Made by a program: the position numbers and the translations under genes | In this document: positions 12,401 to 20,453 of the stretch, piece after piece | Numbering within the stretch: position 1 is the stretch's first letter | Layout: each line of letters begins with the position of its first letter | Source of the DNA: Lepidodermella squamata | Taxonomy: Eukaryota > Gastrotricha | Length of the DNA stretch: 64,000 nucleotides | Reading direction: 5' to 3' | Assembly: GCA_047495785.1 (NCBI GenBank) | Contig: JBLDXI010000023.1 | Location: 1,116,001 to 1,180,000, forward strand | Notes under the pieces: model-generated | The model's input: the letters and a program-made list of their open reading frames with translations, nothing else | Database searches by the model: none | Told to the model about the DNA's origin: nothing

Positions 12401-15400
12401 AAGCGTCCGTGTTAATTTCGATTTGCCGTTTTGAACGAGTAGCGCAGGTTGAAGAAATTAGCGAAGCGGCGAGTGTGGCTACGGCAAGCCACAGGTGAAG
12501 GCCAGTAAGCGACATCGAAATTCGTTAATGAGTAAATATCAAGAAGTATTTACAGTTCGAATAAATGGTTGATTTAATTTTCGCTCAAATAAAATCTATA
12601 CAGTAGGAGAAGAATCTGTATTGTTTGACGATTGTTTCTTTGGTGATTTGTGTTCTTCGAGTGTGTGCCTTGCCGGATTTCGGCGATGTTTGAACGACGG
12701 GGTTGGCGAAAGTTACTCGCGTGCGAAGGTTATACGGCTGATGTACGACCGTAGCGTCAAGATCTGACTTATTGAGCGAGTAGTTTCTGTCGGAGGTGAC
12801 GCTAGTAGAGGACTTTTCAGGCGTCGTCACGCTTGATTGATTTTTCTCGGGTGACGAGGCTGGACGGTGTTGCGGGGCCACCGATTGCGGTTGGACAGGT
12901 GGTACAAGGCTAACCAAGTCCATGCCGAACTGGAATGGTGTTGGTCGTCGGTGGAATCCTGGCGATGCTGTCAAATGGCCAGTGTTTTGCATTCGAAATT
13001 TGTGGGCTGGTGTTGACGTTATTATTGGACTGAAATGGTCGATGTTTGATGGTGCTGACATGGATGAATGGCGATTATCTTCGTCTGAGGTAGACGGTGC
13101 TGGCCCAGTTATTATTGGCGGTGACGGCATTCTGGGCGGTGTTTCAGGCAATTCTGACGTGCTTGGGGTACGTCGTCGTGGTACCGGTGGCGTTGTTGGC
13201 GTCGTAGTCGCCGACGTCGCGGTTGACGGCGTTGTACTTGCGGTCGTTGTAGTCGGTGTTGTACTTGTAGAAGTCGCCGTTGTAGTACCCGAACTGGCCG
13301 AGGTCGGCCTTTTCGCACTACGGAGTATGTACCCACCCGTCGTGAAACTGTTGTCACGGGTTGGCTCATGAACAACCTGGCGGCTAAGCGTCTGGCGAAG
13401 ATCAGGTAACGGCGACGCAGCGGCGGCGGGCGGTCGGGGCGCAGTCGACGCAGGCGCCGCAGCGCCGGGCGGCGCAGTCAACTTTGTAGCGCTCTTCGCC
13501 GACGAACGGGCCGACTGTTGCGCTTGCGAATAGCGATCAGCCGTGGGGAAGTCGCGCAACCAGGCCAACTTGAGGCGGTTGCGATGGGCAAGGATATCAC
13601 GACCGGACAGGTCAAAGAAGCGAATAGCGTAAGTAACGGGCGAAACTCGAGCCACGACGGAATACGGGCCCTTGTAGCGAGATGCGAATTTCGGTATCAC
13701 ATCGGGCCGGTTACTTGGCACGTGGAGGTAGACAAGATCGCCGATATCGAACGGCTCGCAATTCCCTGAATTGCGATCATAGCGCTCTTTCTCACGAGCA
13801 CGCGCGAGTTGGAAACGAGTTCGAACGTCGTCGAAAGCGCGACGGAGTTTGTCATACAAGCCGTAAGCATGATTTTCACGCAACTCGTTCTGAGTCTTGG
13901 GCTGGGACGCAGGCTTCTCGGCGGAGCACTGCCAGTCCATAGCCAACTTGGGCATGTGACCTAGCATAAGATACGCTGGTGGGTGGCGATGAGTCGAATG
14001 GTGAGACGAATTGTAGCCGGAGCAGCAGGCCTTGACGAAGCGGCACCAGTCGAGGTGTTGGCCGGGCACGACGTATTTCGCGATGCAGTTATTCATGACT
14101 AAATTCAAGTGTTCGCAATGGCCGTTCGTCTGCTGGTGATAGGCGGAGCTTTTAATACGACGAATCGCAAACGCATCAGTCACGTCCTCGATGAGCTTGG
14201 AGATGAAGTAGCGGGCGTTGTCATTGAGCAAAGCACGCGGGCTACCGAAAATGTAGATCCAGTCGAGCAATTTCTCAATCACGGTTTCGGACTTAATATC
14301 CGGAATGGGCTCCCACAGCGTGAAGCCACTGAAATGATCAGAAATGATGAGAATATAGCGCATTCCGCGACGAGACGTAGGGTATGGACCGGCTACGTCC
14401 CAGGTGAGAAGCTCATTCACGTCATGCGAGAGGATGGGCTCCATCGGAGCACGTGGATGTTTTACAGGGTGATCACGAATTTGGCACACCGCGCATGATT
14501 TGACGTATTCAGCAGTAATTTCCTCGTAGTTGCGGAAATAGAATCGATCTTTTAAGGTGGATAGGGTGCGTTCAACGCCGAAATGACATTTCTCGTCGTG
14601 CATAGCGTGAAGCACGGTGACGATGAGATTCTCAGGTACGACGATTTCGTAACCCGATTCAGAGGCAGGGTAGTAGCGACACAACAAGCCGTCAGGCGCT
14701 ATGAAATACTTGCTACGCTGCTTCTGATTGTGACGAAGGCGGCGTTTCTTGGAGCGACAACGACGATCGGCGGCTTGCGCCGAAATCAAAACATCGCGAG
14801 TCAAGTTAACGCCACACGGCGTGAGGGAGCGGAACGGGTCGCCCTCGTGGTACGCGTTCTCGTCGACAACAACGTCGTCATCGAAAGTAAGATCGGACGT
14901 CATAGCGTTGATGCTGGCCGGGAGTGGCGTAGCTCGATCAGGCATACGCGACATCGCATCGGCATTCGCGTGAGTTGAACCTCGGCGCGTTATTATATTC
15001 AGCGGATATTGTTGTAGGATCATCAGGTAGTTGGACAACCGACCTCCGGTGTCCTTCCAGGTGTTCAAAGTACGAAGAGCAGCGGCGTCAGTAATGACGT
15101 CGGTGGTAATCGAATTCAAACCCGGCGAGATGTAAGGCTTAATCTGCTTCAGCCCGTACAGGACGGCGAGAACCTCACGTTCACAACTAGAATAATTGCG
15201 CTCGGCCTTAGTCAGATTTCGAGAACCGAAAGCGACTGGGCGCCGGGTACCGTCGTCCTGGTCTTGTTCGAGAACGTAGCCGAGACCGGACCCCGACGCA
15301 TCAGTCGATAAAATAAATTTCTTGTCAAACTGAGGAAAGGCCAAACAAGGCGGCGAGATCAACGCCTTTTTGAGCTCATTAAAAGCGTTCTCGGCATCCT

Positions 15401-18400
15401 TATTCCAGTGAAAGTTGTTCTTACGTTGTAGCTCGTATAACGGAGCTGCGATCATCGCAAAATTCTTGATAAATCGCCGATAATATCCGGCTAACGAGGT
15501 AAAAGCTCGAAGTTCGCTAACCGTCGTAGGGACGGGAAAATTCTGGACCTTCGAAACTCGGTCCCGAAAGATGGATAAACCATCCTGGCTAATAGTGTGG
15601 CCAAGATAGGTGATGGAGCGACGAAAAAGTTGGCATTTCGAGCCCTTAATTTTCAAGTTCATTTTACGCATGCGCTCAAGCACGACGCGGAGATCATGAA
15701 AATGTTGGTCTTTATTCGGGCTGAAAACTAGAATATCGTCGAAATAAGTGGCGACGATGCGGCCCAGTAAACCAGTCATGCAGAACGTGAGCAGACGGTT
15801 CCAATAGGCCGGGGCGGTTTGAGCACCGAAAGGCATTCTATTCATGGTCCAGGACCTTGGGATGATCTGAACCCTAAATATTGCTTTGAATCTTCGGACA
15901 CTTTCATGTGAAAATAAGCCTGATTTATATCAATAGCTGAGAAAATGCGTGCTTTCGACAATAAATCAAACTGGCTCCAAATTTGCGGTATTGGGTGTGA
16001 GCCGTCATTCACAGTCATGCTATTTAGGCGGCGAAAATCATGGGCTAGGCGCAGTGAACCATCCTTTTTCCTCAGGGCAAGGAGGCAGCTACTATACGGC
16101 GTAGCGGCCGGCTCAGCAATGCCGTGTTTAACCCAGTCTTGTATTTCCTTCTCAACCATTTCCCTCTCATGATGTGACTGGCGCCGAAGCGGCTGAATGA
16201 ACGGCGGGCCTTCGACCTTGACTTTGAACTCAAGGGCATCGCACAGGCCGATATCCAGCCTATGGCGCGCGAAACAATCCTTGAATTCGCTCAACAAACT
16301 ACGCATTCTACGGCGTTCATCAGTGGATAGTTCCGACTTTTCCAAGTCGACATCGGGCTCCCAGTCATCGCGGGCGTCGGCCGGCGGCGGCGACGGCCGT
16401 TTGGATGACTGGCGGTTACGATCAGCGCCGATTATGTCGATGTGGACACCCTCGACGAGAAAGGCGGCGACTTTTTGGCCTTTATAGATTTTCACAGGTG
16501 ATCGCCCGGGGTTGAGTAACTCGACCCAAATACGACCCTCATCATCTACCTTGGAAATTGAGCGTGAGACGACAAAGTCGCGCTCATGATTTTGCGTTTC
16601 GCTAGGCTCGCCATGTAAATTATCACTAACGACGGTTTTTCCCGTAAGACCATGACCCGTAATGCGTGCACGGACGCGGATGGGCTTACCCGGCGGAAGA
16701 ACTACATCATCCAAAGACGCTGCACGCAAATCCGGATGCGTGACTGCGTTTATGGCGTACGGTGAATACGGCGCGGCGTGCAACGGAATAGTACCCGCGT
16801 CATCACGCAGAAAAATAACATTACGAGAATTGCTTATACTGTCGGCGAACTTGTACGTAAAATCGTGACCTAACAAGCCGTCGGCATGCAAATTCCGAAT
16901 GAAATAAAACTGGTGTAAAAATTCGTGTCTACCGAAGCGTATCGGGATAGTCGCCTTCCCCAAAACTTGCAAGGGCTGGTTATCAGGCCCGTTGGCTTTA
17001 GCGGGCTCAAGGCGAATACCAGGGTAAAGAAAGCGGGCATCGATGCAACTATGAGTCGCACCGGAATCGAGAAGCATGGCAACATGCCGAAGTGAGCAAC
17101 TATCATTTTCAGCGACGTCAACTAAATCCATGTGAGCGACGAGGCCGCTCGGAGCGTGTGAACAAGAAGAAGACGGTAAAGTAGTGACAGATGAAACAAT
17201 AGCGGGACAGGTGGCATCGGCGGAGGCGTGTCCGGTCCCATCGGACGGCCTCCTTAATAGTTTAAATGATCGCCACACTGTTCACGCGCGTCATAAGACA
17301 AACGCGGCTGATAATCACGATCGCGCGACGGAGTACGGCGCATGCCGCGCTGATGATAGGGCGAGTGACTAGAACGGTAGTCATCGCGAGAACGACACTG
17401 ATCGGTATAATGACCAGGGCGGTGGCATTTATCGCAAACAGGGGTACGAGGACGGCGATCGTCCCGCTGTTGTAGCAAATCGCGCATCTTGGAACGGCAC
17501 TCGGCCTCGACATGGCCGGGCTTCGAGCAATAATAGCAGGACGGGCGCGAACCACCACGCCGATTATCATTATTAGAAGTGTTGTTATTATTATTACCGT
17601 TATCGCGGCTGCGGTAGGCGGGCCGGTTGTTGTAATTACCACGGCCCCTGTCGTTGTAGCTCGGCTTGTTGCGACCAAGTTCCTGAACCTGCGCGGTCAG
17701 CGCGTTGACAGCTTGAATTAGCGCCGTTTCGGTCGGCTCAGCCTTAACGACGGCGGCAGCAGCAGGCGGCGCCGCAGCGGCGGGCGCAGGCGCAGGCGGT
17801 GCCAACGAGGCGGCCGCGCCTGGCGCGTAGTGCGGGGCGAGTGCGACCGGGGCCGGCGGCACATATAGAGGCGTACCTAACGAAGTCGCCGTCACGTGGG
17901 TGACCGGCGGCGGCGCGGCGCCAGGCAGGCCAATGGGAAAACCGGCATGGTTAAGGCCGAATGACGGCTGAGCATAAGGCTGGGGATACGAGGGAGTGTA
18001 AGAGACATGGCCGAACCCGGCTGGAAGCAGGGCCTGGGCGCCGGCAGGGCCGACGCGGATCGAGGTATCCGCGACCTCGGCGAGGCGCAATAACTCCTCG
18101 CACGTTTGAGGTACGCCAAGCATAGCCATACGCTCACGAATAGCAGGCAAAATGCCGAAATAGACCCGATTAACAAGGTCCTTGCTAGTGTTTTCGGGTT
18201 CGCCACGCCCGGAATCAATCCACAAACGGCGAATAACGTCATAATACTGGCGAACGGTCTCGCCAGGGTATTGAGGGCGAGAATAAAACTGCATTGAGGC
18301 CAACACGGTGTCCGGCGCAAGGCCAGACGCGGCGAGAAGCGCCTTCCGCGCCTCATCAAAAGTAGTAAAACCAGAATAGTCAATAGTCGCCCACACCCGC

Positions 18401-20453
18401 TCAAGTTTGTTCGACAGAAACAAGGGCAGCATGTGGAGGACATGTTGTAACGGGTGTAAGTGATTATCAGTGTCGCAAATGTAAGGCGCGACTTTAGCAA
18501 AACGACCCCACGACGAAACGAACTCGTCGTAGGAATCGCCAGAAATCTGGCCGACACGCACGAGCGCCAGCTCGATAGGCATGGCGAAGGCGGCGGCCGC
18601 AGTAGTAGGCGCCGGCGGCGCGGGACGGCCAGGCGCAGCGCTCGTGGCCACGCCAAAACCGGGAACACCACCAGACAGAGCAGACCCAGCAGGGCCGGAG
18701 GAGCCGGATGCCATTAGACCGTAAAAACGAGAAAATGAGTGTGATGTGGCGGTAAAAGCAACGAAAAACCACTTCTGACACCAAAATTAGTGTAATATCC
18801 GGCACGGTACGGATACCACACGGGTTCGATATAGAGAGTAAATAACAGTCAGGCAGAAATGATCCAAAACTCCTCATTTTATTGTTATTGTGTTTCAGTA
18901 TTTATACTGCGGCACGCAGGCCGCTTATTGGTTGGTATGCGGACCAATCGCGCTCGACTTGCGTGTCGCGCGTCCGCATAGCACAAAAGAAAACATTTCG
19001 CATGTCAGGCTTTCATCGATAACAACTATCCATCAAAAGAAACTAGAAAGGAGTTGAGCGATAGGTTCAAAAGGTCACGGTCTAGTATCGACTCGTGGTT
19101 TGTCAACGAGAGGCTTTGGCTTAAAAGAAACAGCCTGAGGAACCAGTTCGAACTCTCAGCCGATCAGGGAAACTTTTTGAAAACGGTGAATATGATTATT
19201 TGTTTCATACTTTAAAACGTTTGATTTTGAAGGAGCTGTTGAAGAACCCAGCTTTGCCCCAAATGAGGATTGATGTTCTGACGGCTGAAAGTGGCATTCC
19301 TCAACAGGCTATCAGGAATTATTTCCGTCTTCACAGACCCAGGAGAGATCCGATAAAGTATGATTCGTTGAAAGGAAAAATATCTTGTCTGCCATTGCAA
19401 GTCATGCACCTTCGCCCTCCAATGCCTTCCCCAGAAAAGCTGGTCATTCTCGAAGAGCTATATGCGAAAAACCCAAATTTAAGTTTGAAGAAGAACGACC
19501 CGAAAACGCTTGAAATCATGCGAAAGGTCGGCTACTCGAGGGAGTACCTGCTCAGATGGTTTCATTTCCGGTTCAGGTCAGAAACAGGAGCTAAGAGAAG
19601 GCCGAACTTGGAAAGGGCTCTTACCGCTTCTCAAACAGAAGCTTTGCAAAAGGTTTGGATCATCAATCCCTTTCAACATGAATTTTACTTACGTTCTCGC
19701 AGGAATTGGCTTGCGATATCAGCCTCAAGAAAGAAAGAGCAGAAGATATAGCTCAGCGTTTGGGTCTCACAGTTTGCCGAGTTCGGCATTGGTTTGACGA
19801 CAATCGGCCTCATCGAATTCGAGCCTGTCGGGTAAAATTAACTGCAGATCATAAAAATGCAATAGCAGAGGTAAGAACCTTTGATTGTTGATTGTTAATT
19901 ATCTTACATTTGAACATATGAAGGAGGCACAGAAATTCACTCTATTGACCAAGGCCAAGCGTCAAGAATTGAAAGAAAAGTTGGGCTTATCAGACAATGT
20001 GATCCAACACAATTTCTCCAAGCTTCGGCCTAAAGAAGTGAAAATAGCTATGGCTAGTAGGATCGACGGGGAACTATTGGATCTTCTGAGAGAGGTAATA
20101 AATTCGAGTTTGAATTTCTCTACGTTTAAGCGTATTTACAGGAATTCCGAAATTCCGGGCCAGACATGAAAATTCCGATGAGCCGGTGCCATGAAATTGC
20201 TGAAAAGTATGCCACGAAGGCGTCTACGATAAGAGCCTGGTTCAAAAGAGCCCGAAGGCAAATATTGGTGAAGCAAGAAACGACGAACTTGCCAAGCAAG
20301 AAAGCGCCAGCTCGTGAAGAAACTATCCCAGATGGAACCATCTGCGAATATAATTTGTGTCTAAGGTTTTTACTCGTATTTGTGCCCTGCTTGCGCTACT
20401 GCGGCAGTACACTTACTTACTTGACGTTCAATGGCCGGCGGTCACGCTACTGA
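9442..20453 (+). CDS. Long multi-homeodomain protein (HDe), eight homeodomains, carrying two transposon insertions
   Basis: Exons: 9442-9567, 9619-9786, 9836-10006, 19009-19185, 19233-19652, 19703-19870, 19924-20094, 20142 onward. All phases are 0 and lengths nearly match HDd (126, 168, 177, 177, 420, 168, 171). Eight degenerate homeodomains follow one another; seven are split by an intron in helix 1 and the fifth lies inside the 420-nt exon. Intron 3 uses a GC donor and now spans 9 kb, because a complete LTR retrotransposon sits in it. The last exon runs into a LINE at about 20337 and reads on to a stop at 20451-20453. The pre-insertion frame apparently continues after the LINE (GVRMAHQSIDN from 25281) to a TGA near 25343. 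Function is inferred from fold only; the splice model is consistent but unproven. Confidence 0.72.
10042..10236 (-). repeat. 3' LTR (195 bp)
   Basis: Identical to 18791-18985. On the minus strand it is preceded by a short purine run (complement of TTCCCC at 10237-10242) that could prime plus-strand synthesis. Confidence 0.95.
10389..12515 (-). CDS. env: Env-like membrane glycoprotein of the LTR element
   Basis: 708 codons in the env position between integrase and the 3' LTR. There is an N-terminal signal peptide (about residues 1-25), a basic RSKR motif directly after it, several N-glycosylation sites and paired cysteines in the ectodomain. One C-terminal membrane segment (NSLILTLNTVAIIYLI) is followed by a short Pro-rich tail ending in basic residues. 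This is the layout of a class I-like envelope in env-bearing gypsy elements, but I cannot place it in a known env family. The frame is uninterrupted. Confidence 0.75.
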   Translation of the reverse strand: MSLTGLHLWLAVATLAASLISSTCATRSKRQIEINTDAFTSDHVILPQALLKGTKKQLVYMFDDVILTALNMQVEFQKPKFIRQFYPEEVQHVLDFWEETGTSLAPSPWDKLKSCAAYLGKWCTPIPPFGFSEFDCLSQWATQCQPSTAKLTASSTVTGKRYRARRDLDWICSSIVLRGINELFSHNGCSTTDENTKKALYAATAALKEDETQIRKIGNATMLLAKQTHRLGQRLQAVEDVLINLTSEYTSDRQKWHNFNKLTAFHFTKQAAMRDQFAHVERIRVGINDGSFGTYEMTEAMATKIIRQLQISPRHNETVKLLTQGVPLFVSAWMSITGADQPDVIDVTIRAKLPIIRNSVCNIIALSPISLLGNRSCLTAPRSVYIGMSAIQCSDQPVRLFPTSCLDACTTISPHKIVCPLEFCDISTTPDWLQQTGLVADSEHALALDPVISSKAEFNWCEQASDVVRLNHSSFLLQKPATVSLWRVNGTARKQIFSRKYSQSGHIFHLSCNHIIKIGDLELHPSAFECDEDLRQEILTVTESGRLKLLDPNTSDYPTQHSKNIDKIVASLKESTMRDEFNRNDATTLRLVENISASSAQLGLFTQLMGIYVGQIGSSNDTHSALLSILPTGANSLILTLNTVAIIYLICNRNRPSNPLQIQTIMPTLQVPTAPQPPGYETPSTAIPLDKADEAEPKPQPRKKRFYY
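12585..15845 (-). CDS. pol: C-terminal reverse transcriptase, RNase H and integrase
   Basis: 1,086 codons. It begins inside reverse transcriptase and carries the catalytic YFDD motif at about residue 35. RNase H follows (FILSTDASGSGLGYVLEQ), then an HHCC zinc-binding integrase N-domain, the integrase core (Asp in TWDVAGP, Asp in NDNARYF, Glu in GHCEHLN) and a GPY/F module (KGPYSVVARV). The last 300 residues are a Pro/Thr/Ser-rich tail, unusually long for pol. The first Met is not a natural start; this is the continuation of the frame upstream. Confidence 0.9.
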   Translation of the reverse strand: MNRMPFGAQTAPAYWNRLLTFCMTGLLGRIVATYFDDILVFSPNKDQHFHDLRVVLERMRKMNLKIKGSKCQLFRRSITYLGHTISQDGLSIFRDRVSKVQNFPVPTTVSELRAFTSLAGYYRRFIKNFAMIAAPLYELQRKNNFHWNKDAENAFNELKKALISPPCLAFPQFDKKFILSTDASGSGLGYVLEQDQDDGTRRPVAFGSRNLTKAERNYSSCEREVLAVLYGLKQIKPYISPGLNSITTDVITDAAALRTLNTWKDTGGRLSNYLMILQQYPLNIITRRGSTHANADAMSRMPDRATPLPASINAMTSDLTFDDDVVVDENAYHEGDPFRSLTPCGVNLTRDVLISAQAADRRCRSKKRRLRHNQKQRSKYFIAPDGLLCRYYPASESGYEIVVPENLIVTVLHAMHDEKCHFGVERTLSTLKDRFYFRNYEEITAEYVKSCAVCQIRDHPVKHPRAPMEPILSHDVNELLTWDVAGPYPTSRRGMRYILIISDHFSGFTLWEPIPDIKSETVIEKLLDWIYIFGSPRALLNDNARYFISKLIEDVTDAFAIRRIKSSAYHQQTNGHCEHLNLVMNNCIAKYVVPGQHLDWCRFVKACCSGYNSSHHSTHRHPPAYLMLGHMPKLAMDWQCSAEKPASQPKTQNELRENHAYGLYDKLRRAFDDVRTRFQLARAREKERYDRNSGNCEPFDIGDLVYLHVPSNRPDVIPKFASRYKGPYSVVARVSPVTYAIRFFDLSGRDILAHRNRLKLAWLRDFPTADRYSQAQQSARSSAKSATKLTAPPGAAAPASTAPRPPAAAASPLPDLRQTLSRQVVHEPTRDNSFTTGGYILRSAKRPTSASSGTTTATSTSTTPTTTTASTTPSTATSATTTPTTPPVPRRRTPSTSELPETPPRMPSPPIITGPAPSTSDEDNRHSSMSAPSNIDHFSPIITSTPAHKFRMQNTGHLTASPGFHRRPTPFQFGMDLVSLVPPVQPQSVAPQHRPASSPEKNQSSVTTPEKSSTSVTSDRNYSLNKSDLDATVVHQPYNLRTRVTFANPVVQTSPKSGKAHTRRTQITKETIVKQYRFFSYCIDFI
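15842..17278 (-). CDS. pol: Protease and N-terminal part of reverse transcriptase (interrupted)
   Basis: 478 codons. An aspartic protease active site (LLDSGATHSC) lies at about residue 70, followed by the start of reverse transcriptase (LRLAHDFRRLNSMTVND and FSAIDINQAYFHMKV). It is entered from gag by the -1 site at 17260-17266. The frame ends at a TGA (15844-15842) in the middle of the polymerase domain, and the rest continues one base over in the next frame. There is no slippery heptamer at this second junction, so it looks like a mutation or a base error. Confidence 0.88.
   Translation of the reverse strand: MWRSFKLLRRPSDGTGHASADATCPAIVSSVTTLPSSSCSHAPSGLVAHMDLVDVAENDSCSLRHVAMLLDSGATHSCIDARFLYPGIRLEPAKANGPDNQPLQVLGKATIPIRFGRHEFLHQFYFIRNLHADGLLGHDFTYKFADSISNSRNVIFLRDDAGTIPLHAAPYSPYAINAVTHPDLRAASLDDVVLPPGKPIRVRARITGHGLTGKTVVSDNLHGEPSETQNHERDFVVSRSISKVDDEGRIWVELLNPGRSPVKIYKGQKVAAFLVEGVHIDIIGADRNRQSSKRPSPPPADARDDWEPDVDLEKSELSTDERRRMRSLLSEFKDCFARHRLDIGLCDALEFKVKVEGPPFIQPLRRQSHHEREMVEKEIQDWVKHGIAEPAATPYSSCLLALRKKDGSLRLAHDFRRLNSMTVNDGSHPIPQIWSQFDLLSKARIFSAIDINQAYFHMKVSEDSKQYLGFRSSQGPGP
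17254..18714 (-). CDS. gag: Retrotransposon Gag
   Basis: 486 codons. The N-terminus is Ala/Gly/Pro-rich, followed by a retrotransposon Gag-like helical core (about residues 60-210). Near the C-terminus lie two CCHC zinc knuckles (CYYCSKPGHVEAEC and CDKCHRPGHYTDQC, both C-x2-C-x4-H-x4-C). It would coat element RNA in virus-like particles. Its last codons contain a T TTA AAC slippery heptamer directly before the stop, overlapping the pol frame. Confidence 0.92.
   Translation of the reverse strand: MASGSSGPAGSALSGGVPGFGVATSAAPGRPAPPAPTTAAAAFAMPIELALVRVGQISGDSYDEFVSSWGRFAKVAPYICDTDNHLHPLQHVLHMLPLFLSNKLERVWATIDYSGFTTFDEARKALLAASGLAPDTVLASMQFYSRPQYPGETVRQYYDVIRRLWIDSGRGEPENTSKDLVNRVYFGILPAIRERMAMLGVPQTCEELLRLAEVADTSIRVGPAGAQALLPAGFGHVSYTPSYPQPYAQPSFGLNHAGFPIGLPGAAPPPVTHVTATSLGTPLYVPPAPVALAPHYAPGAAASLAPPAPAPAAAAPPAAAAVVKAEPTETALIQAVNALTAQVQELGRNKPSYNDRGRGNYNNRPAYRSRDNGNNNNNTSNNDNRRGGSRPSCYYCSKPGHVEAECRSKMRDLLQQRDDRRPRTPVCDKCHRPGHYTDQCRSRDDYRSSHSPYHQRGMRRTPSRDRDYQPRLSYDAREQCGDHLNY
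17260..17266 (-). promoter_or_regulatory. Programmed -1 frameshift site, TTTAAAC
   Basis: On the minus strand the gag frame reads CAT TTA AAC TAT TAA. A -1 slip on T TTA AAC continues as K-L-L-R-R-P-S-D-G, which is exactly the start of the pro-pol frame. The placement, one codon before the gag stop, is what a Gag-Pol fusion requires. Confidence 0.85.
18769..18783 (-). other. Primer binding site, tRNA-Leu-like
   Basis: On the minus strand, seven bases inside the 5' LTR, the sequence TGGTGTCAGAAGTGG would pair with the 3' end of a tRNA. It resembles the tRNA-Leu type primer site, with one difference from the form I know best. Confidence 0.65.
18791..18985 (-). repeat. 5' LTR (195 bp)
   Basis: Begins TG and ends CA. 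Read on the minus strand it contains TATAAATA and, downstream, AATAAA, a plausible promoter and polyadenylation signal. Identical to the other LTR. Confidence 0.95.

Larger units (their letters stand above)
10042..18985 (-). mobile_element. Ty3/gypsy-type LTR retrotransposon with env-like third ORF
   Basis: 8,944 bp, bounded by identical 195-bp LTRs and flanked by a 4-bp target duplication AAAG (10038-10041, 18986-18989). On the minus strand the order is 5' LTR, primer binding site, gag, protease, reverse transcriptase, RNase H, integrase, env-like ORF, 3' LTR. The domain order and GPY/F-type integrase tail fit Ty3/gypsy. It inserted in intron 3 of HDe, in the opposite orientation. Identical LTRs mean a recent insertion, yet reverse transcriptase is interrupted by a one-base frame change at 15842-15845, so this copy is probably not autonomous as it stands. 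Confidence 0.95.

Noticed and set aside
12922-14978. Several plus-strand ORFs of 80-150 codons
   Set aside because: They are antisense to the retrotransposon pol gene and have skewed, repetitive composition; the minus-strand frame carries the catalytic motifs.
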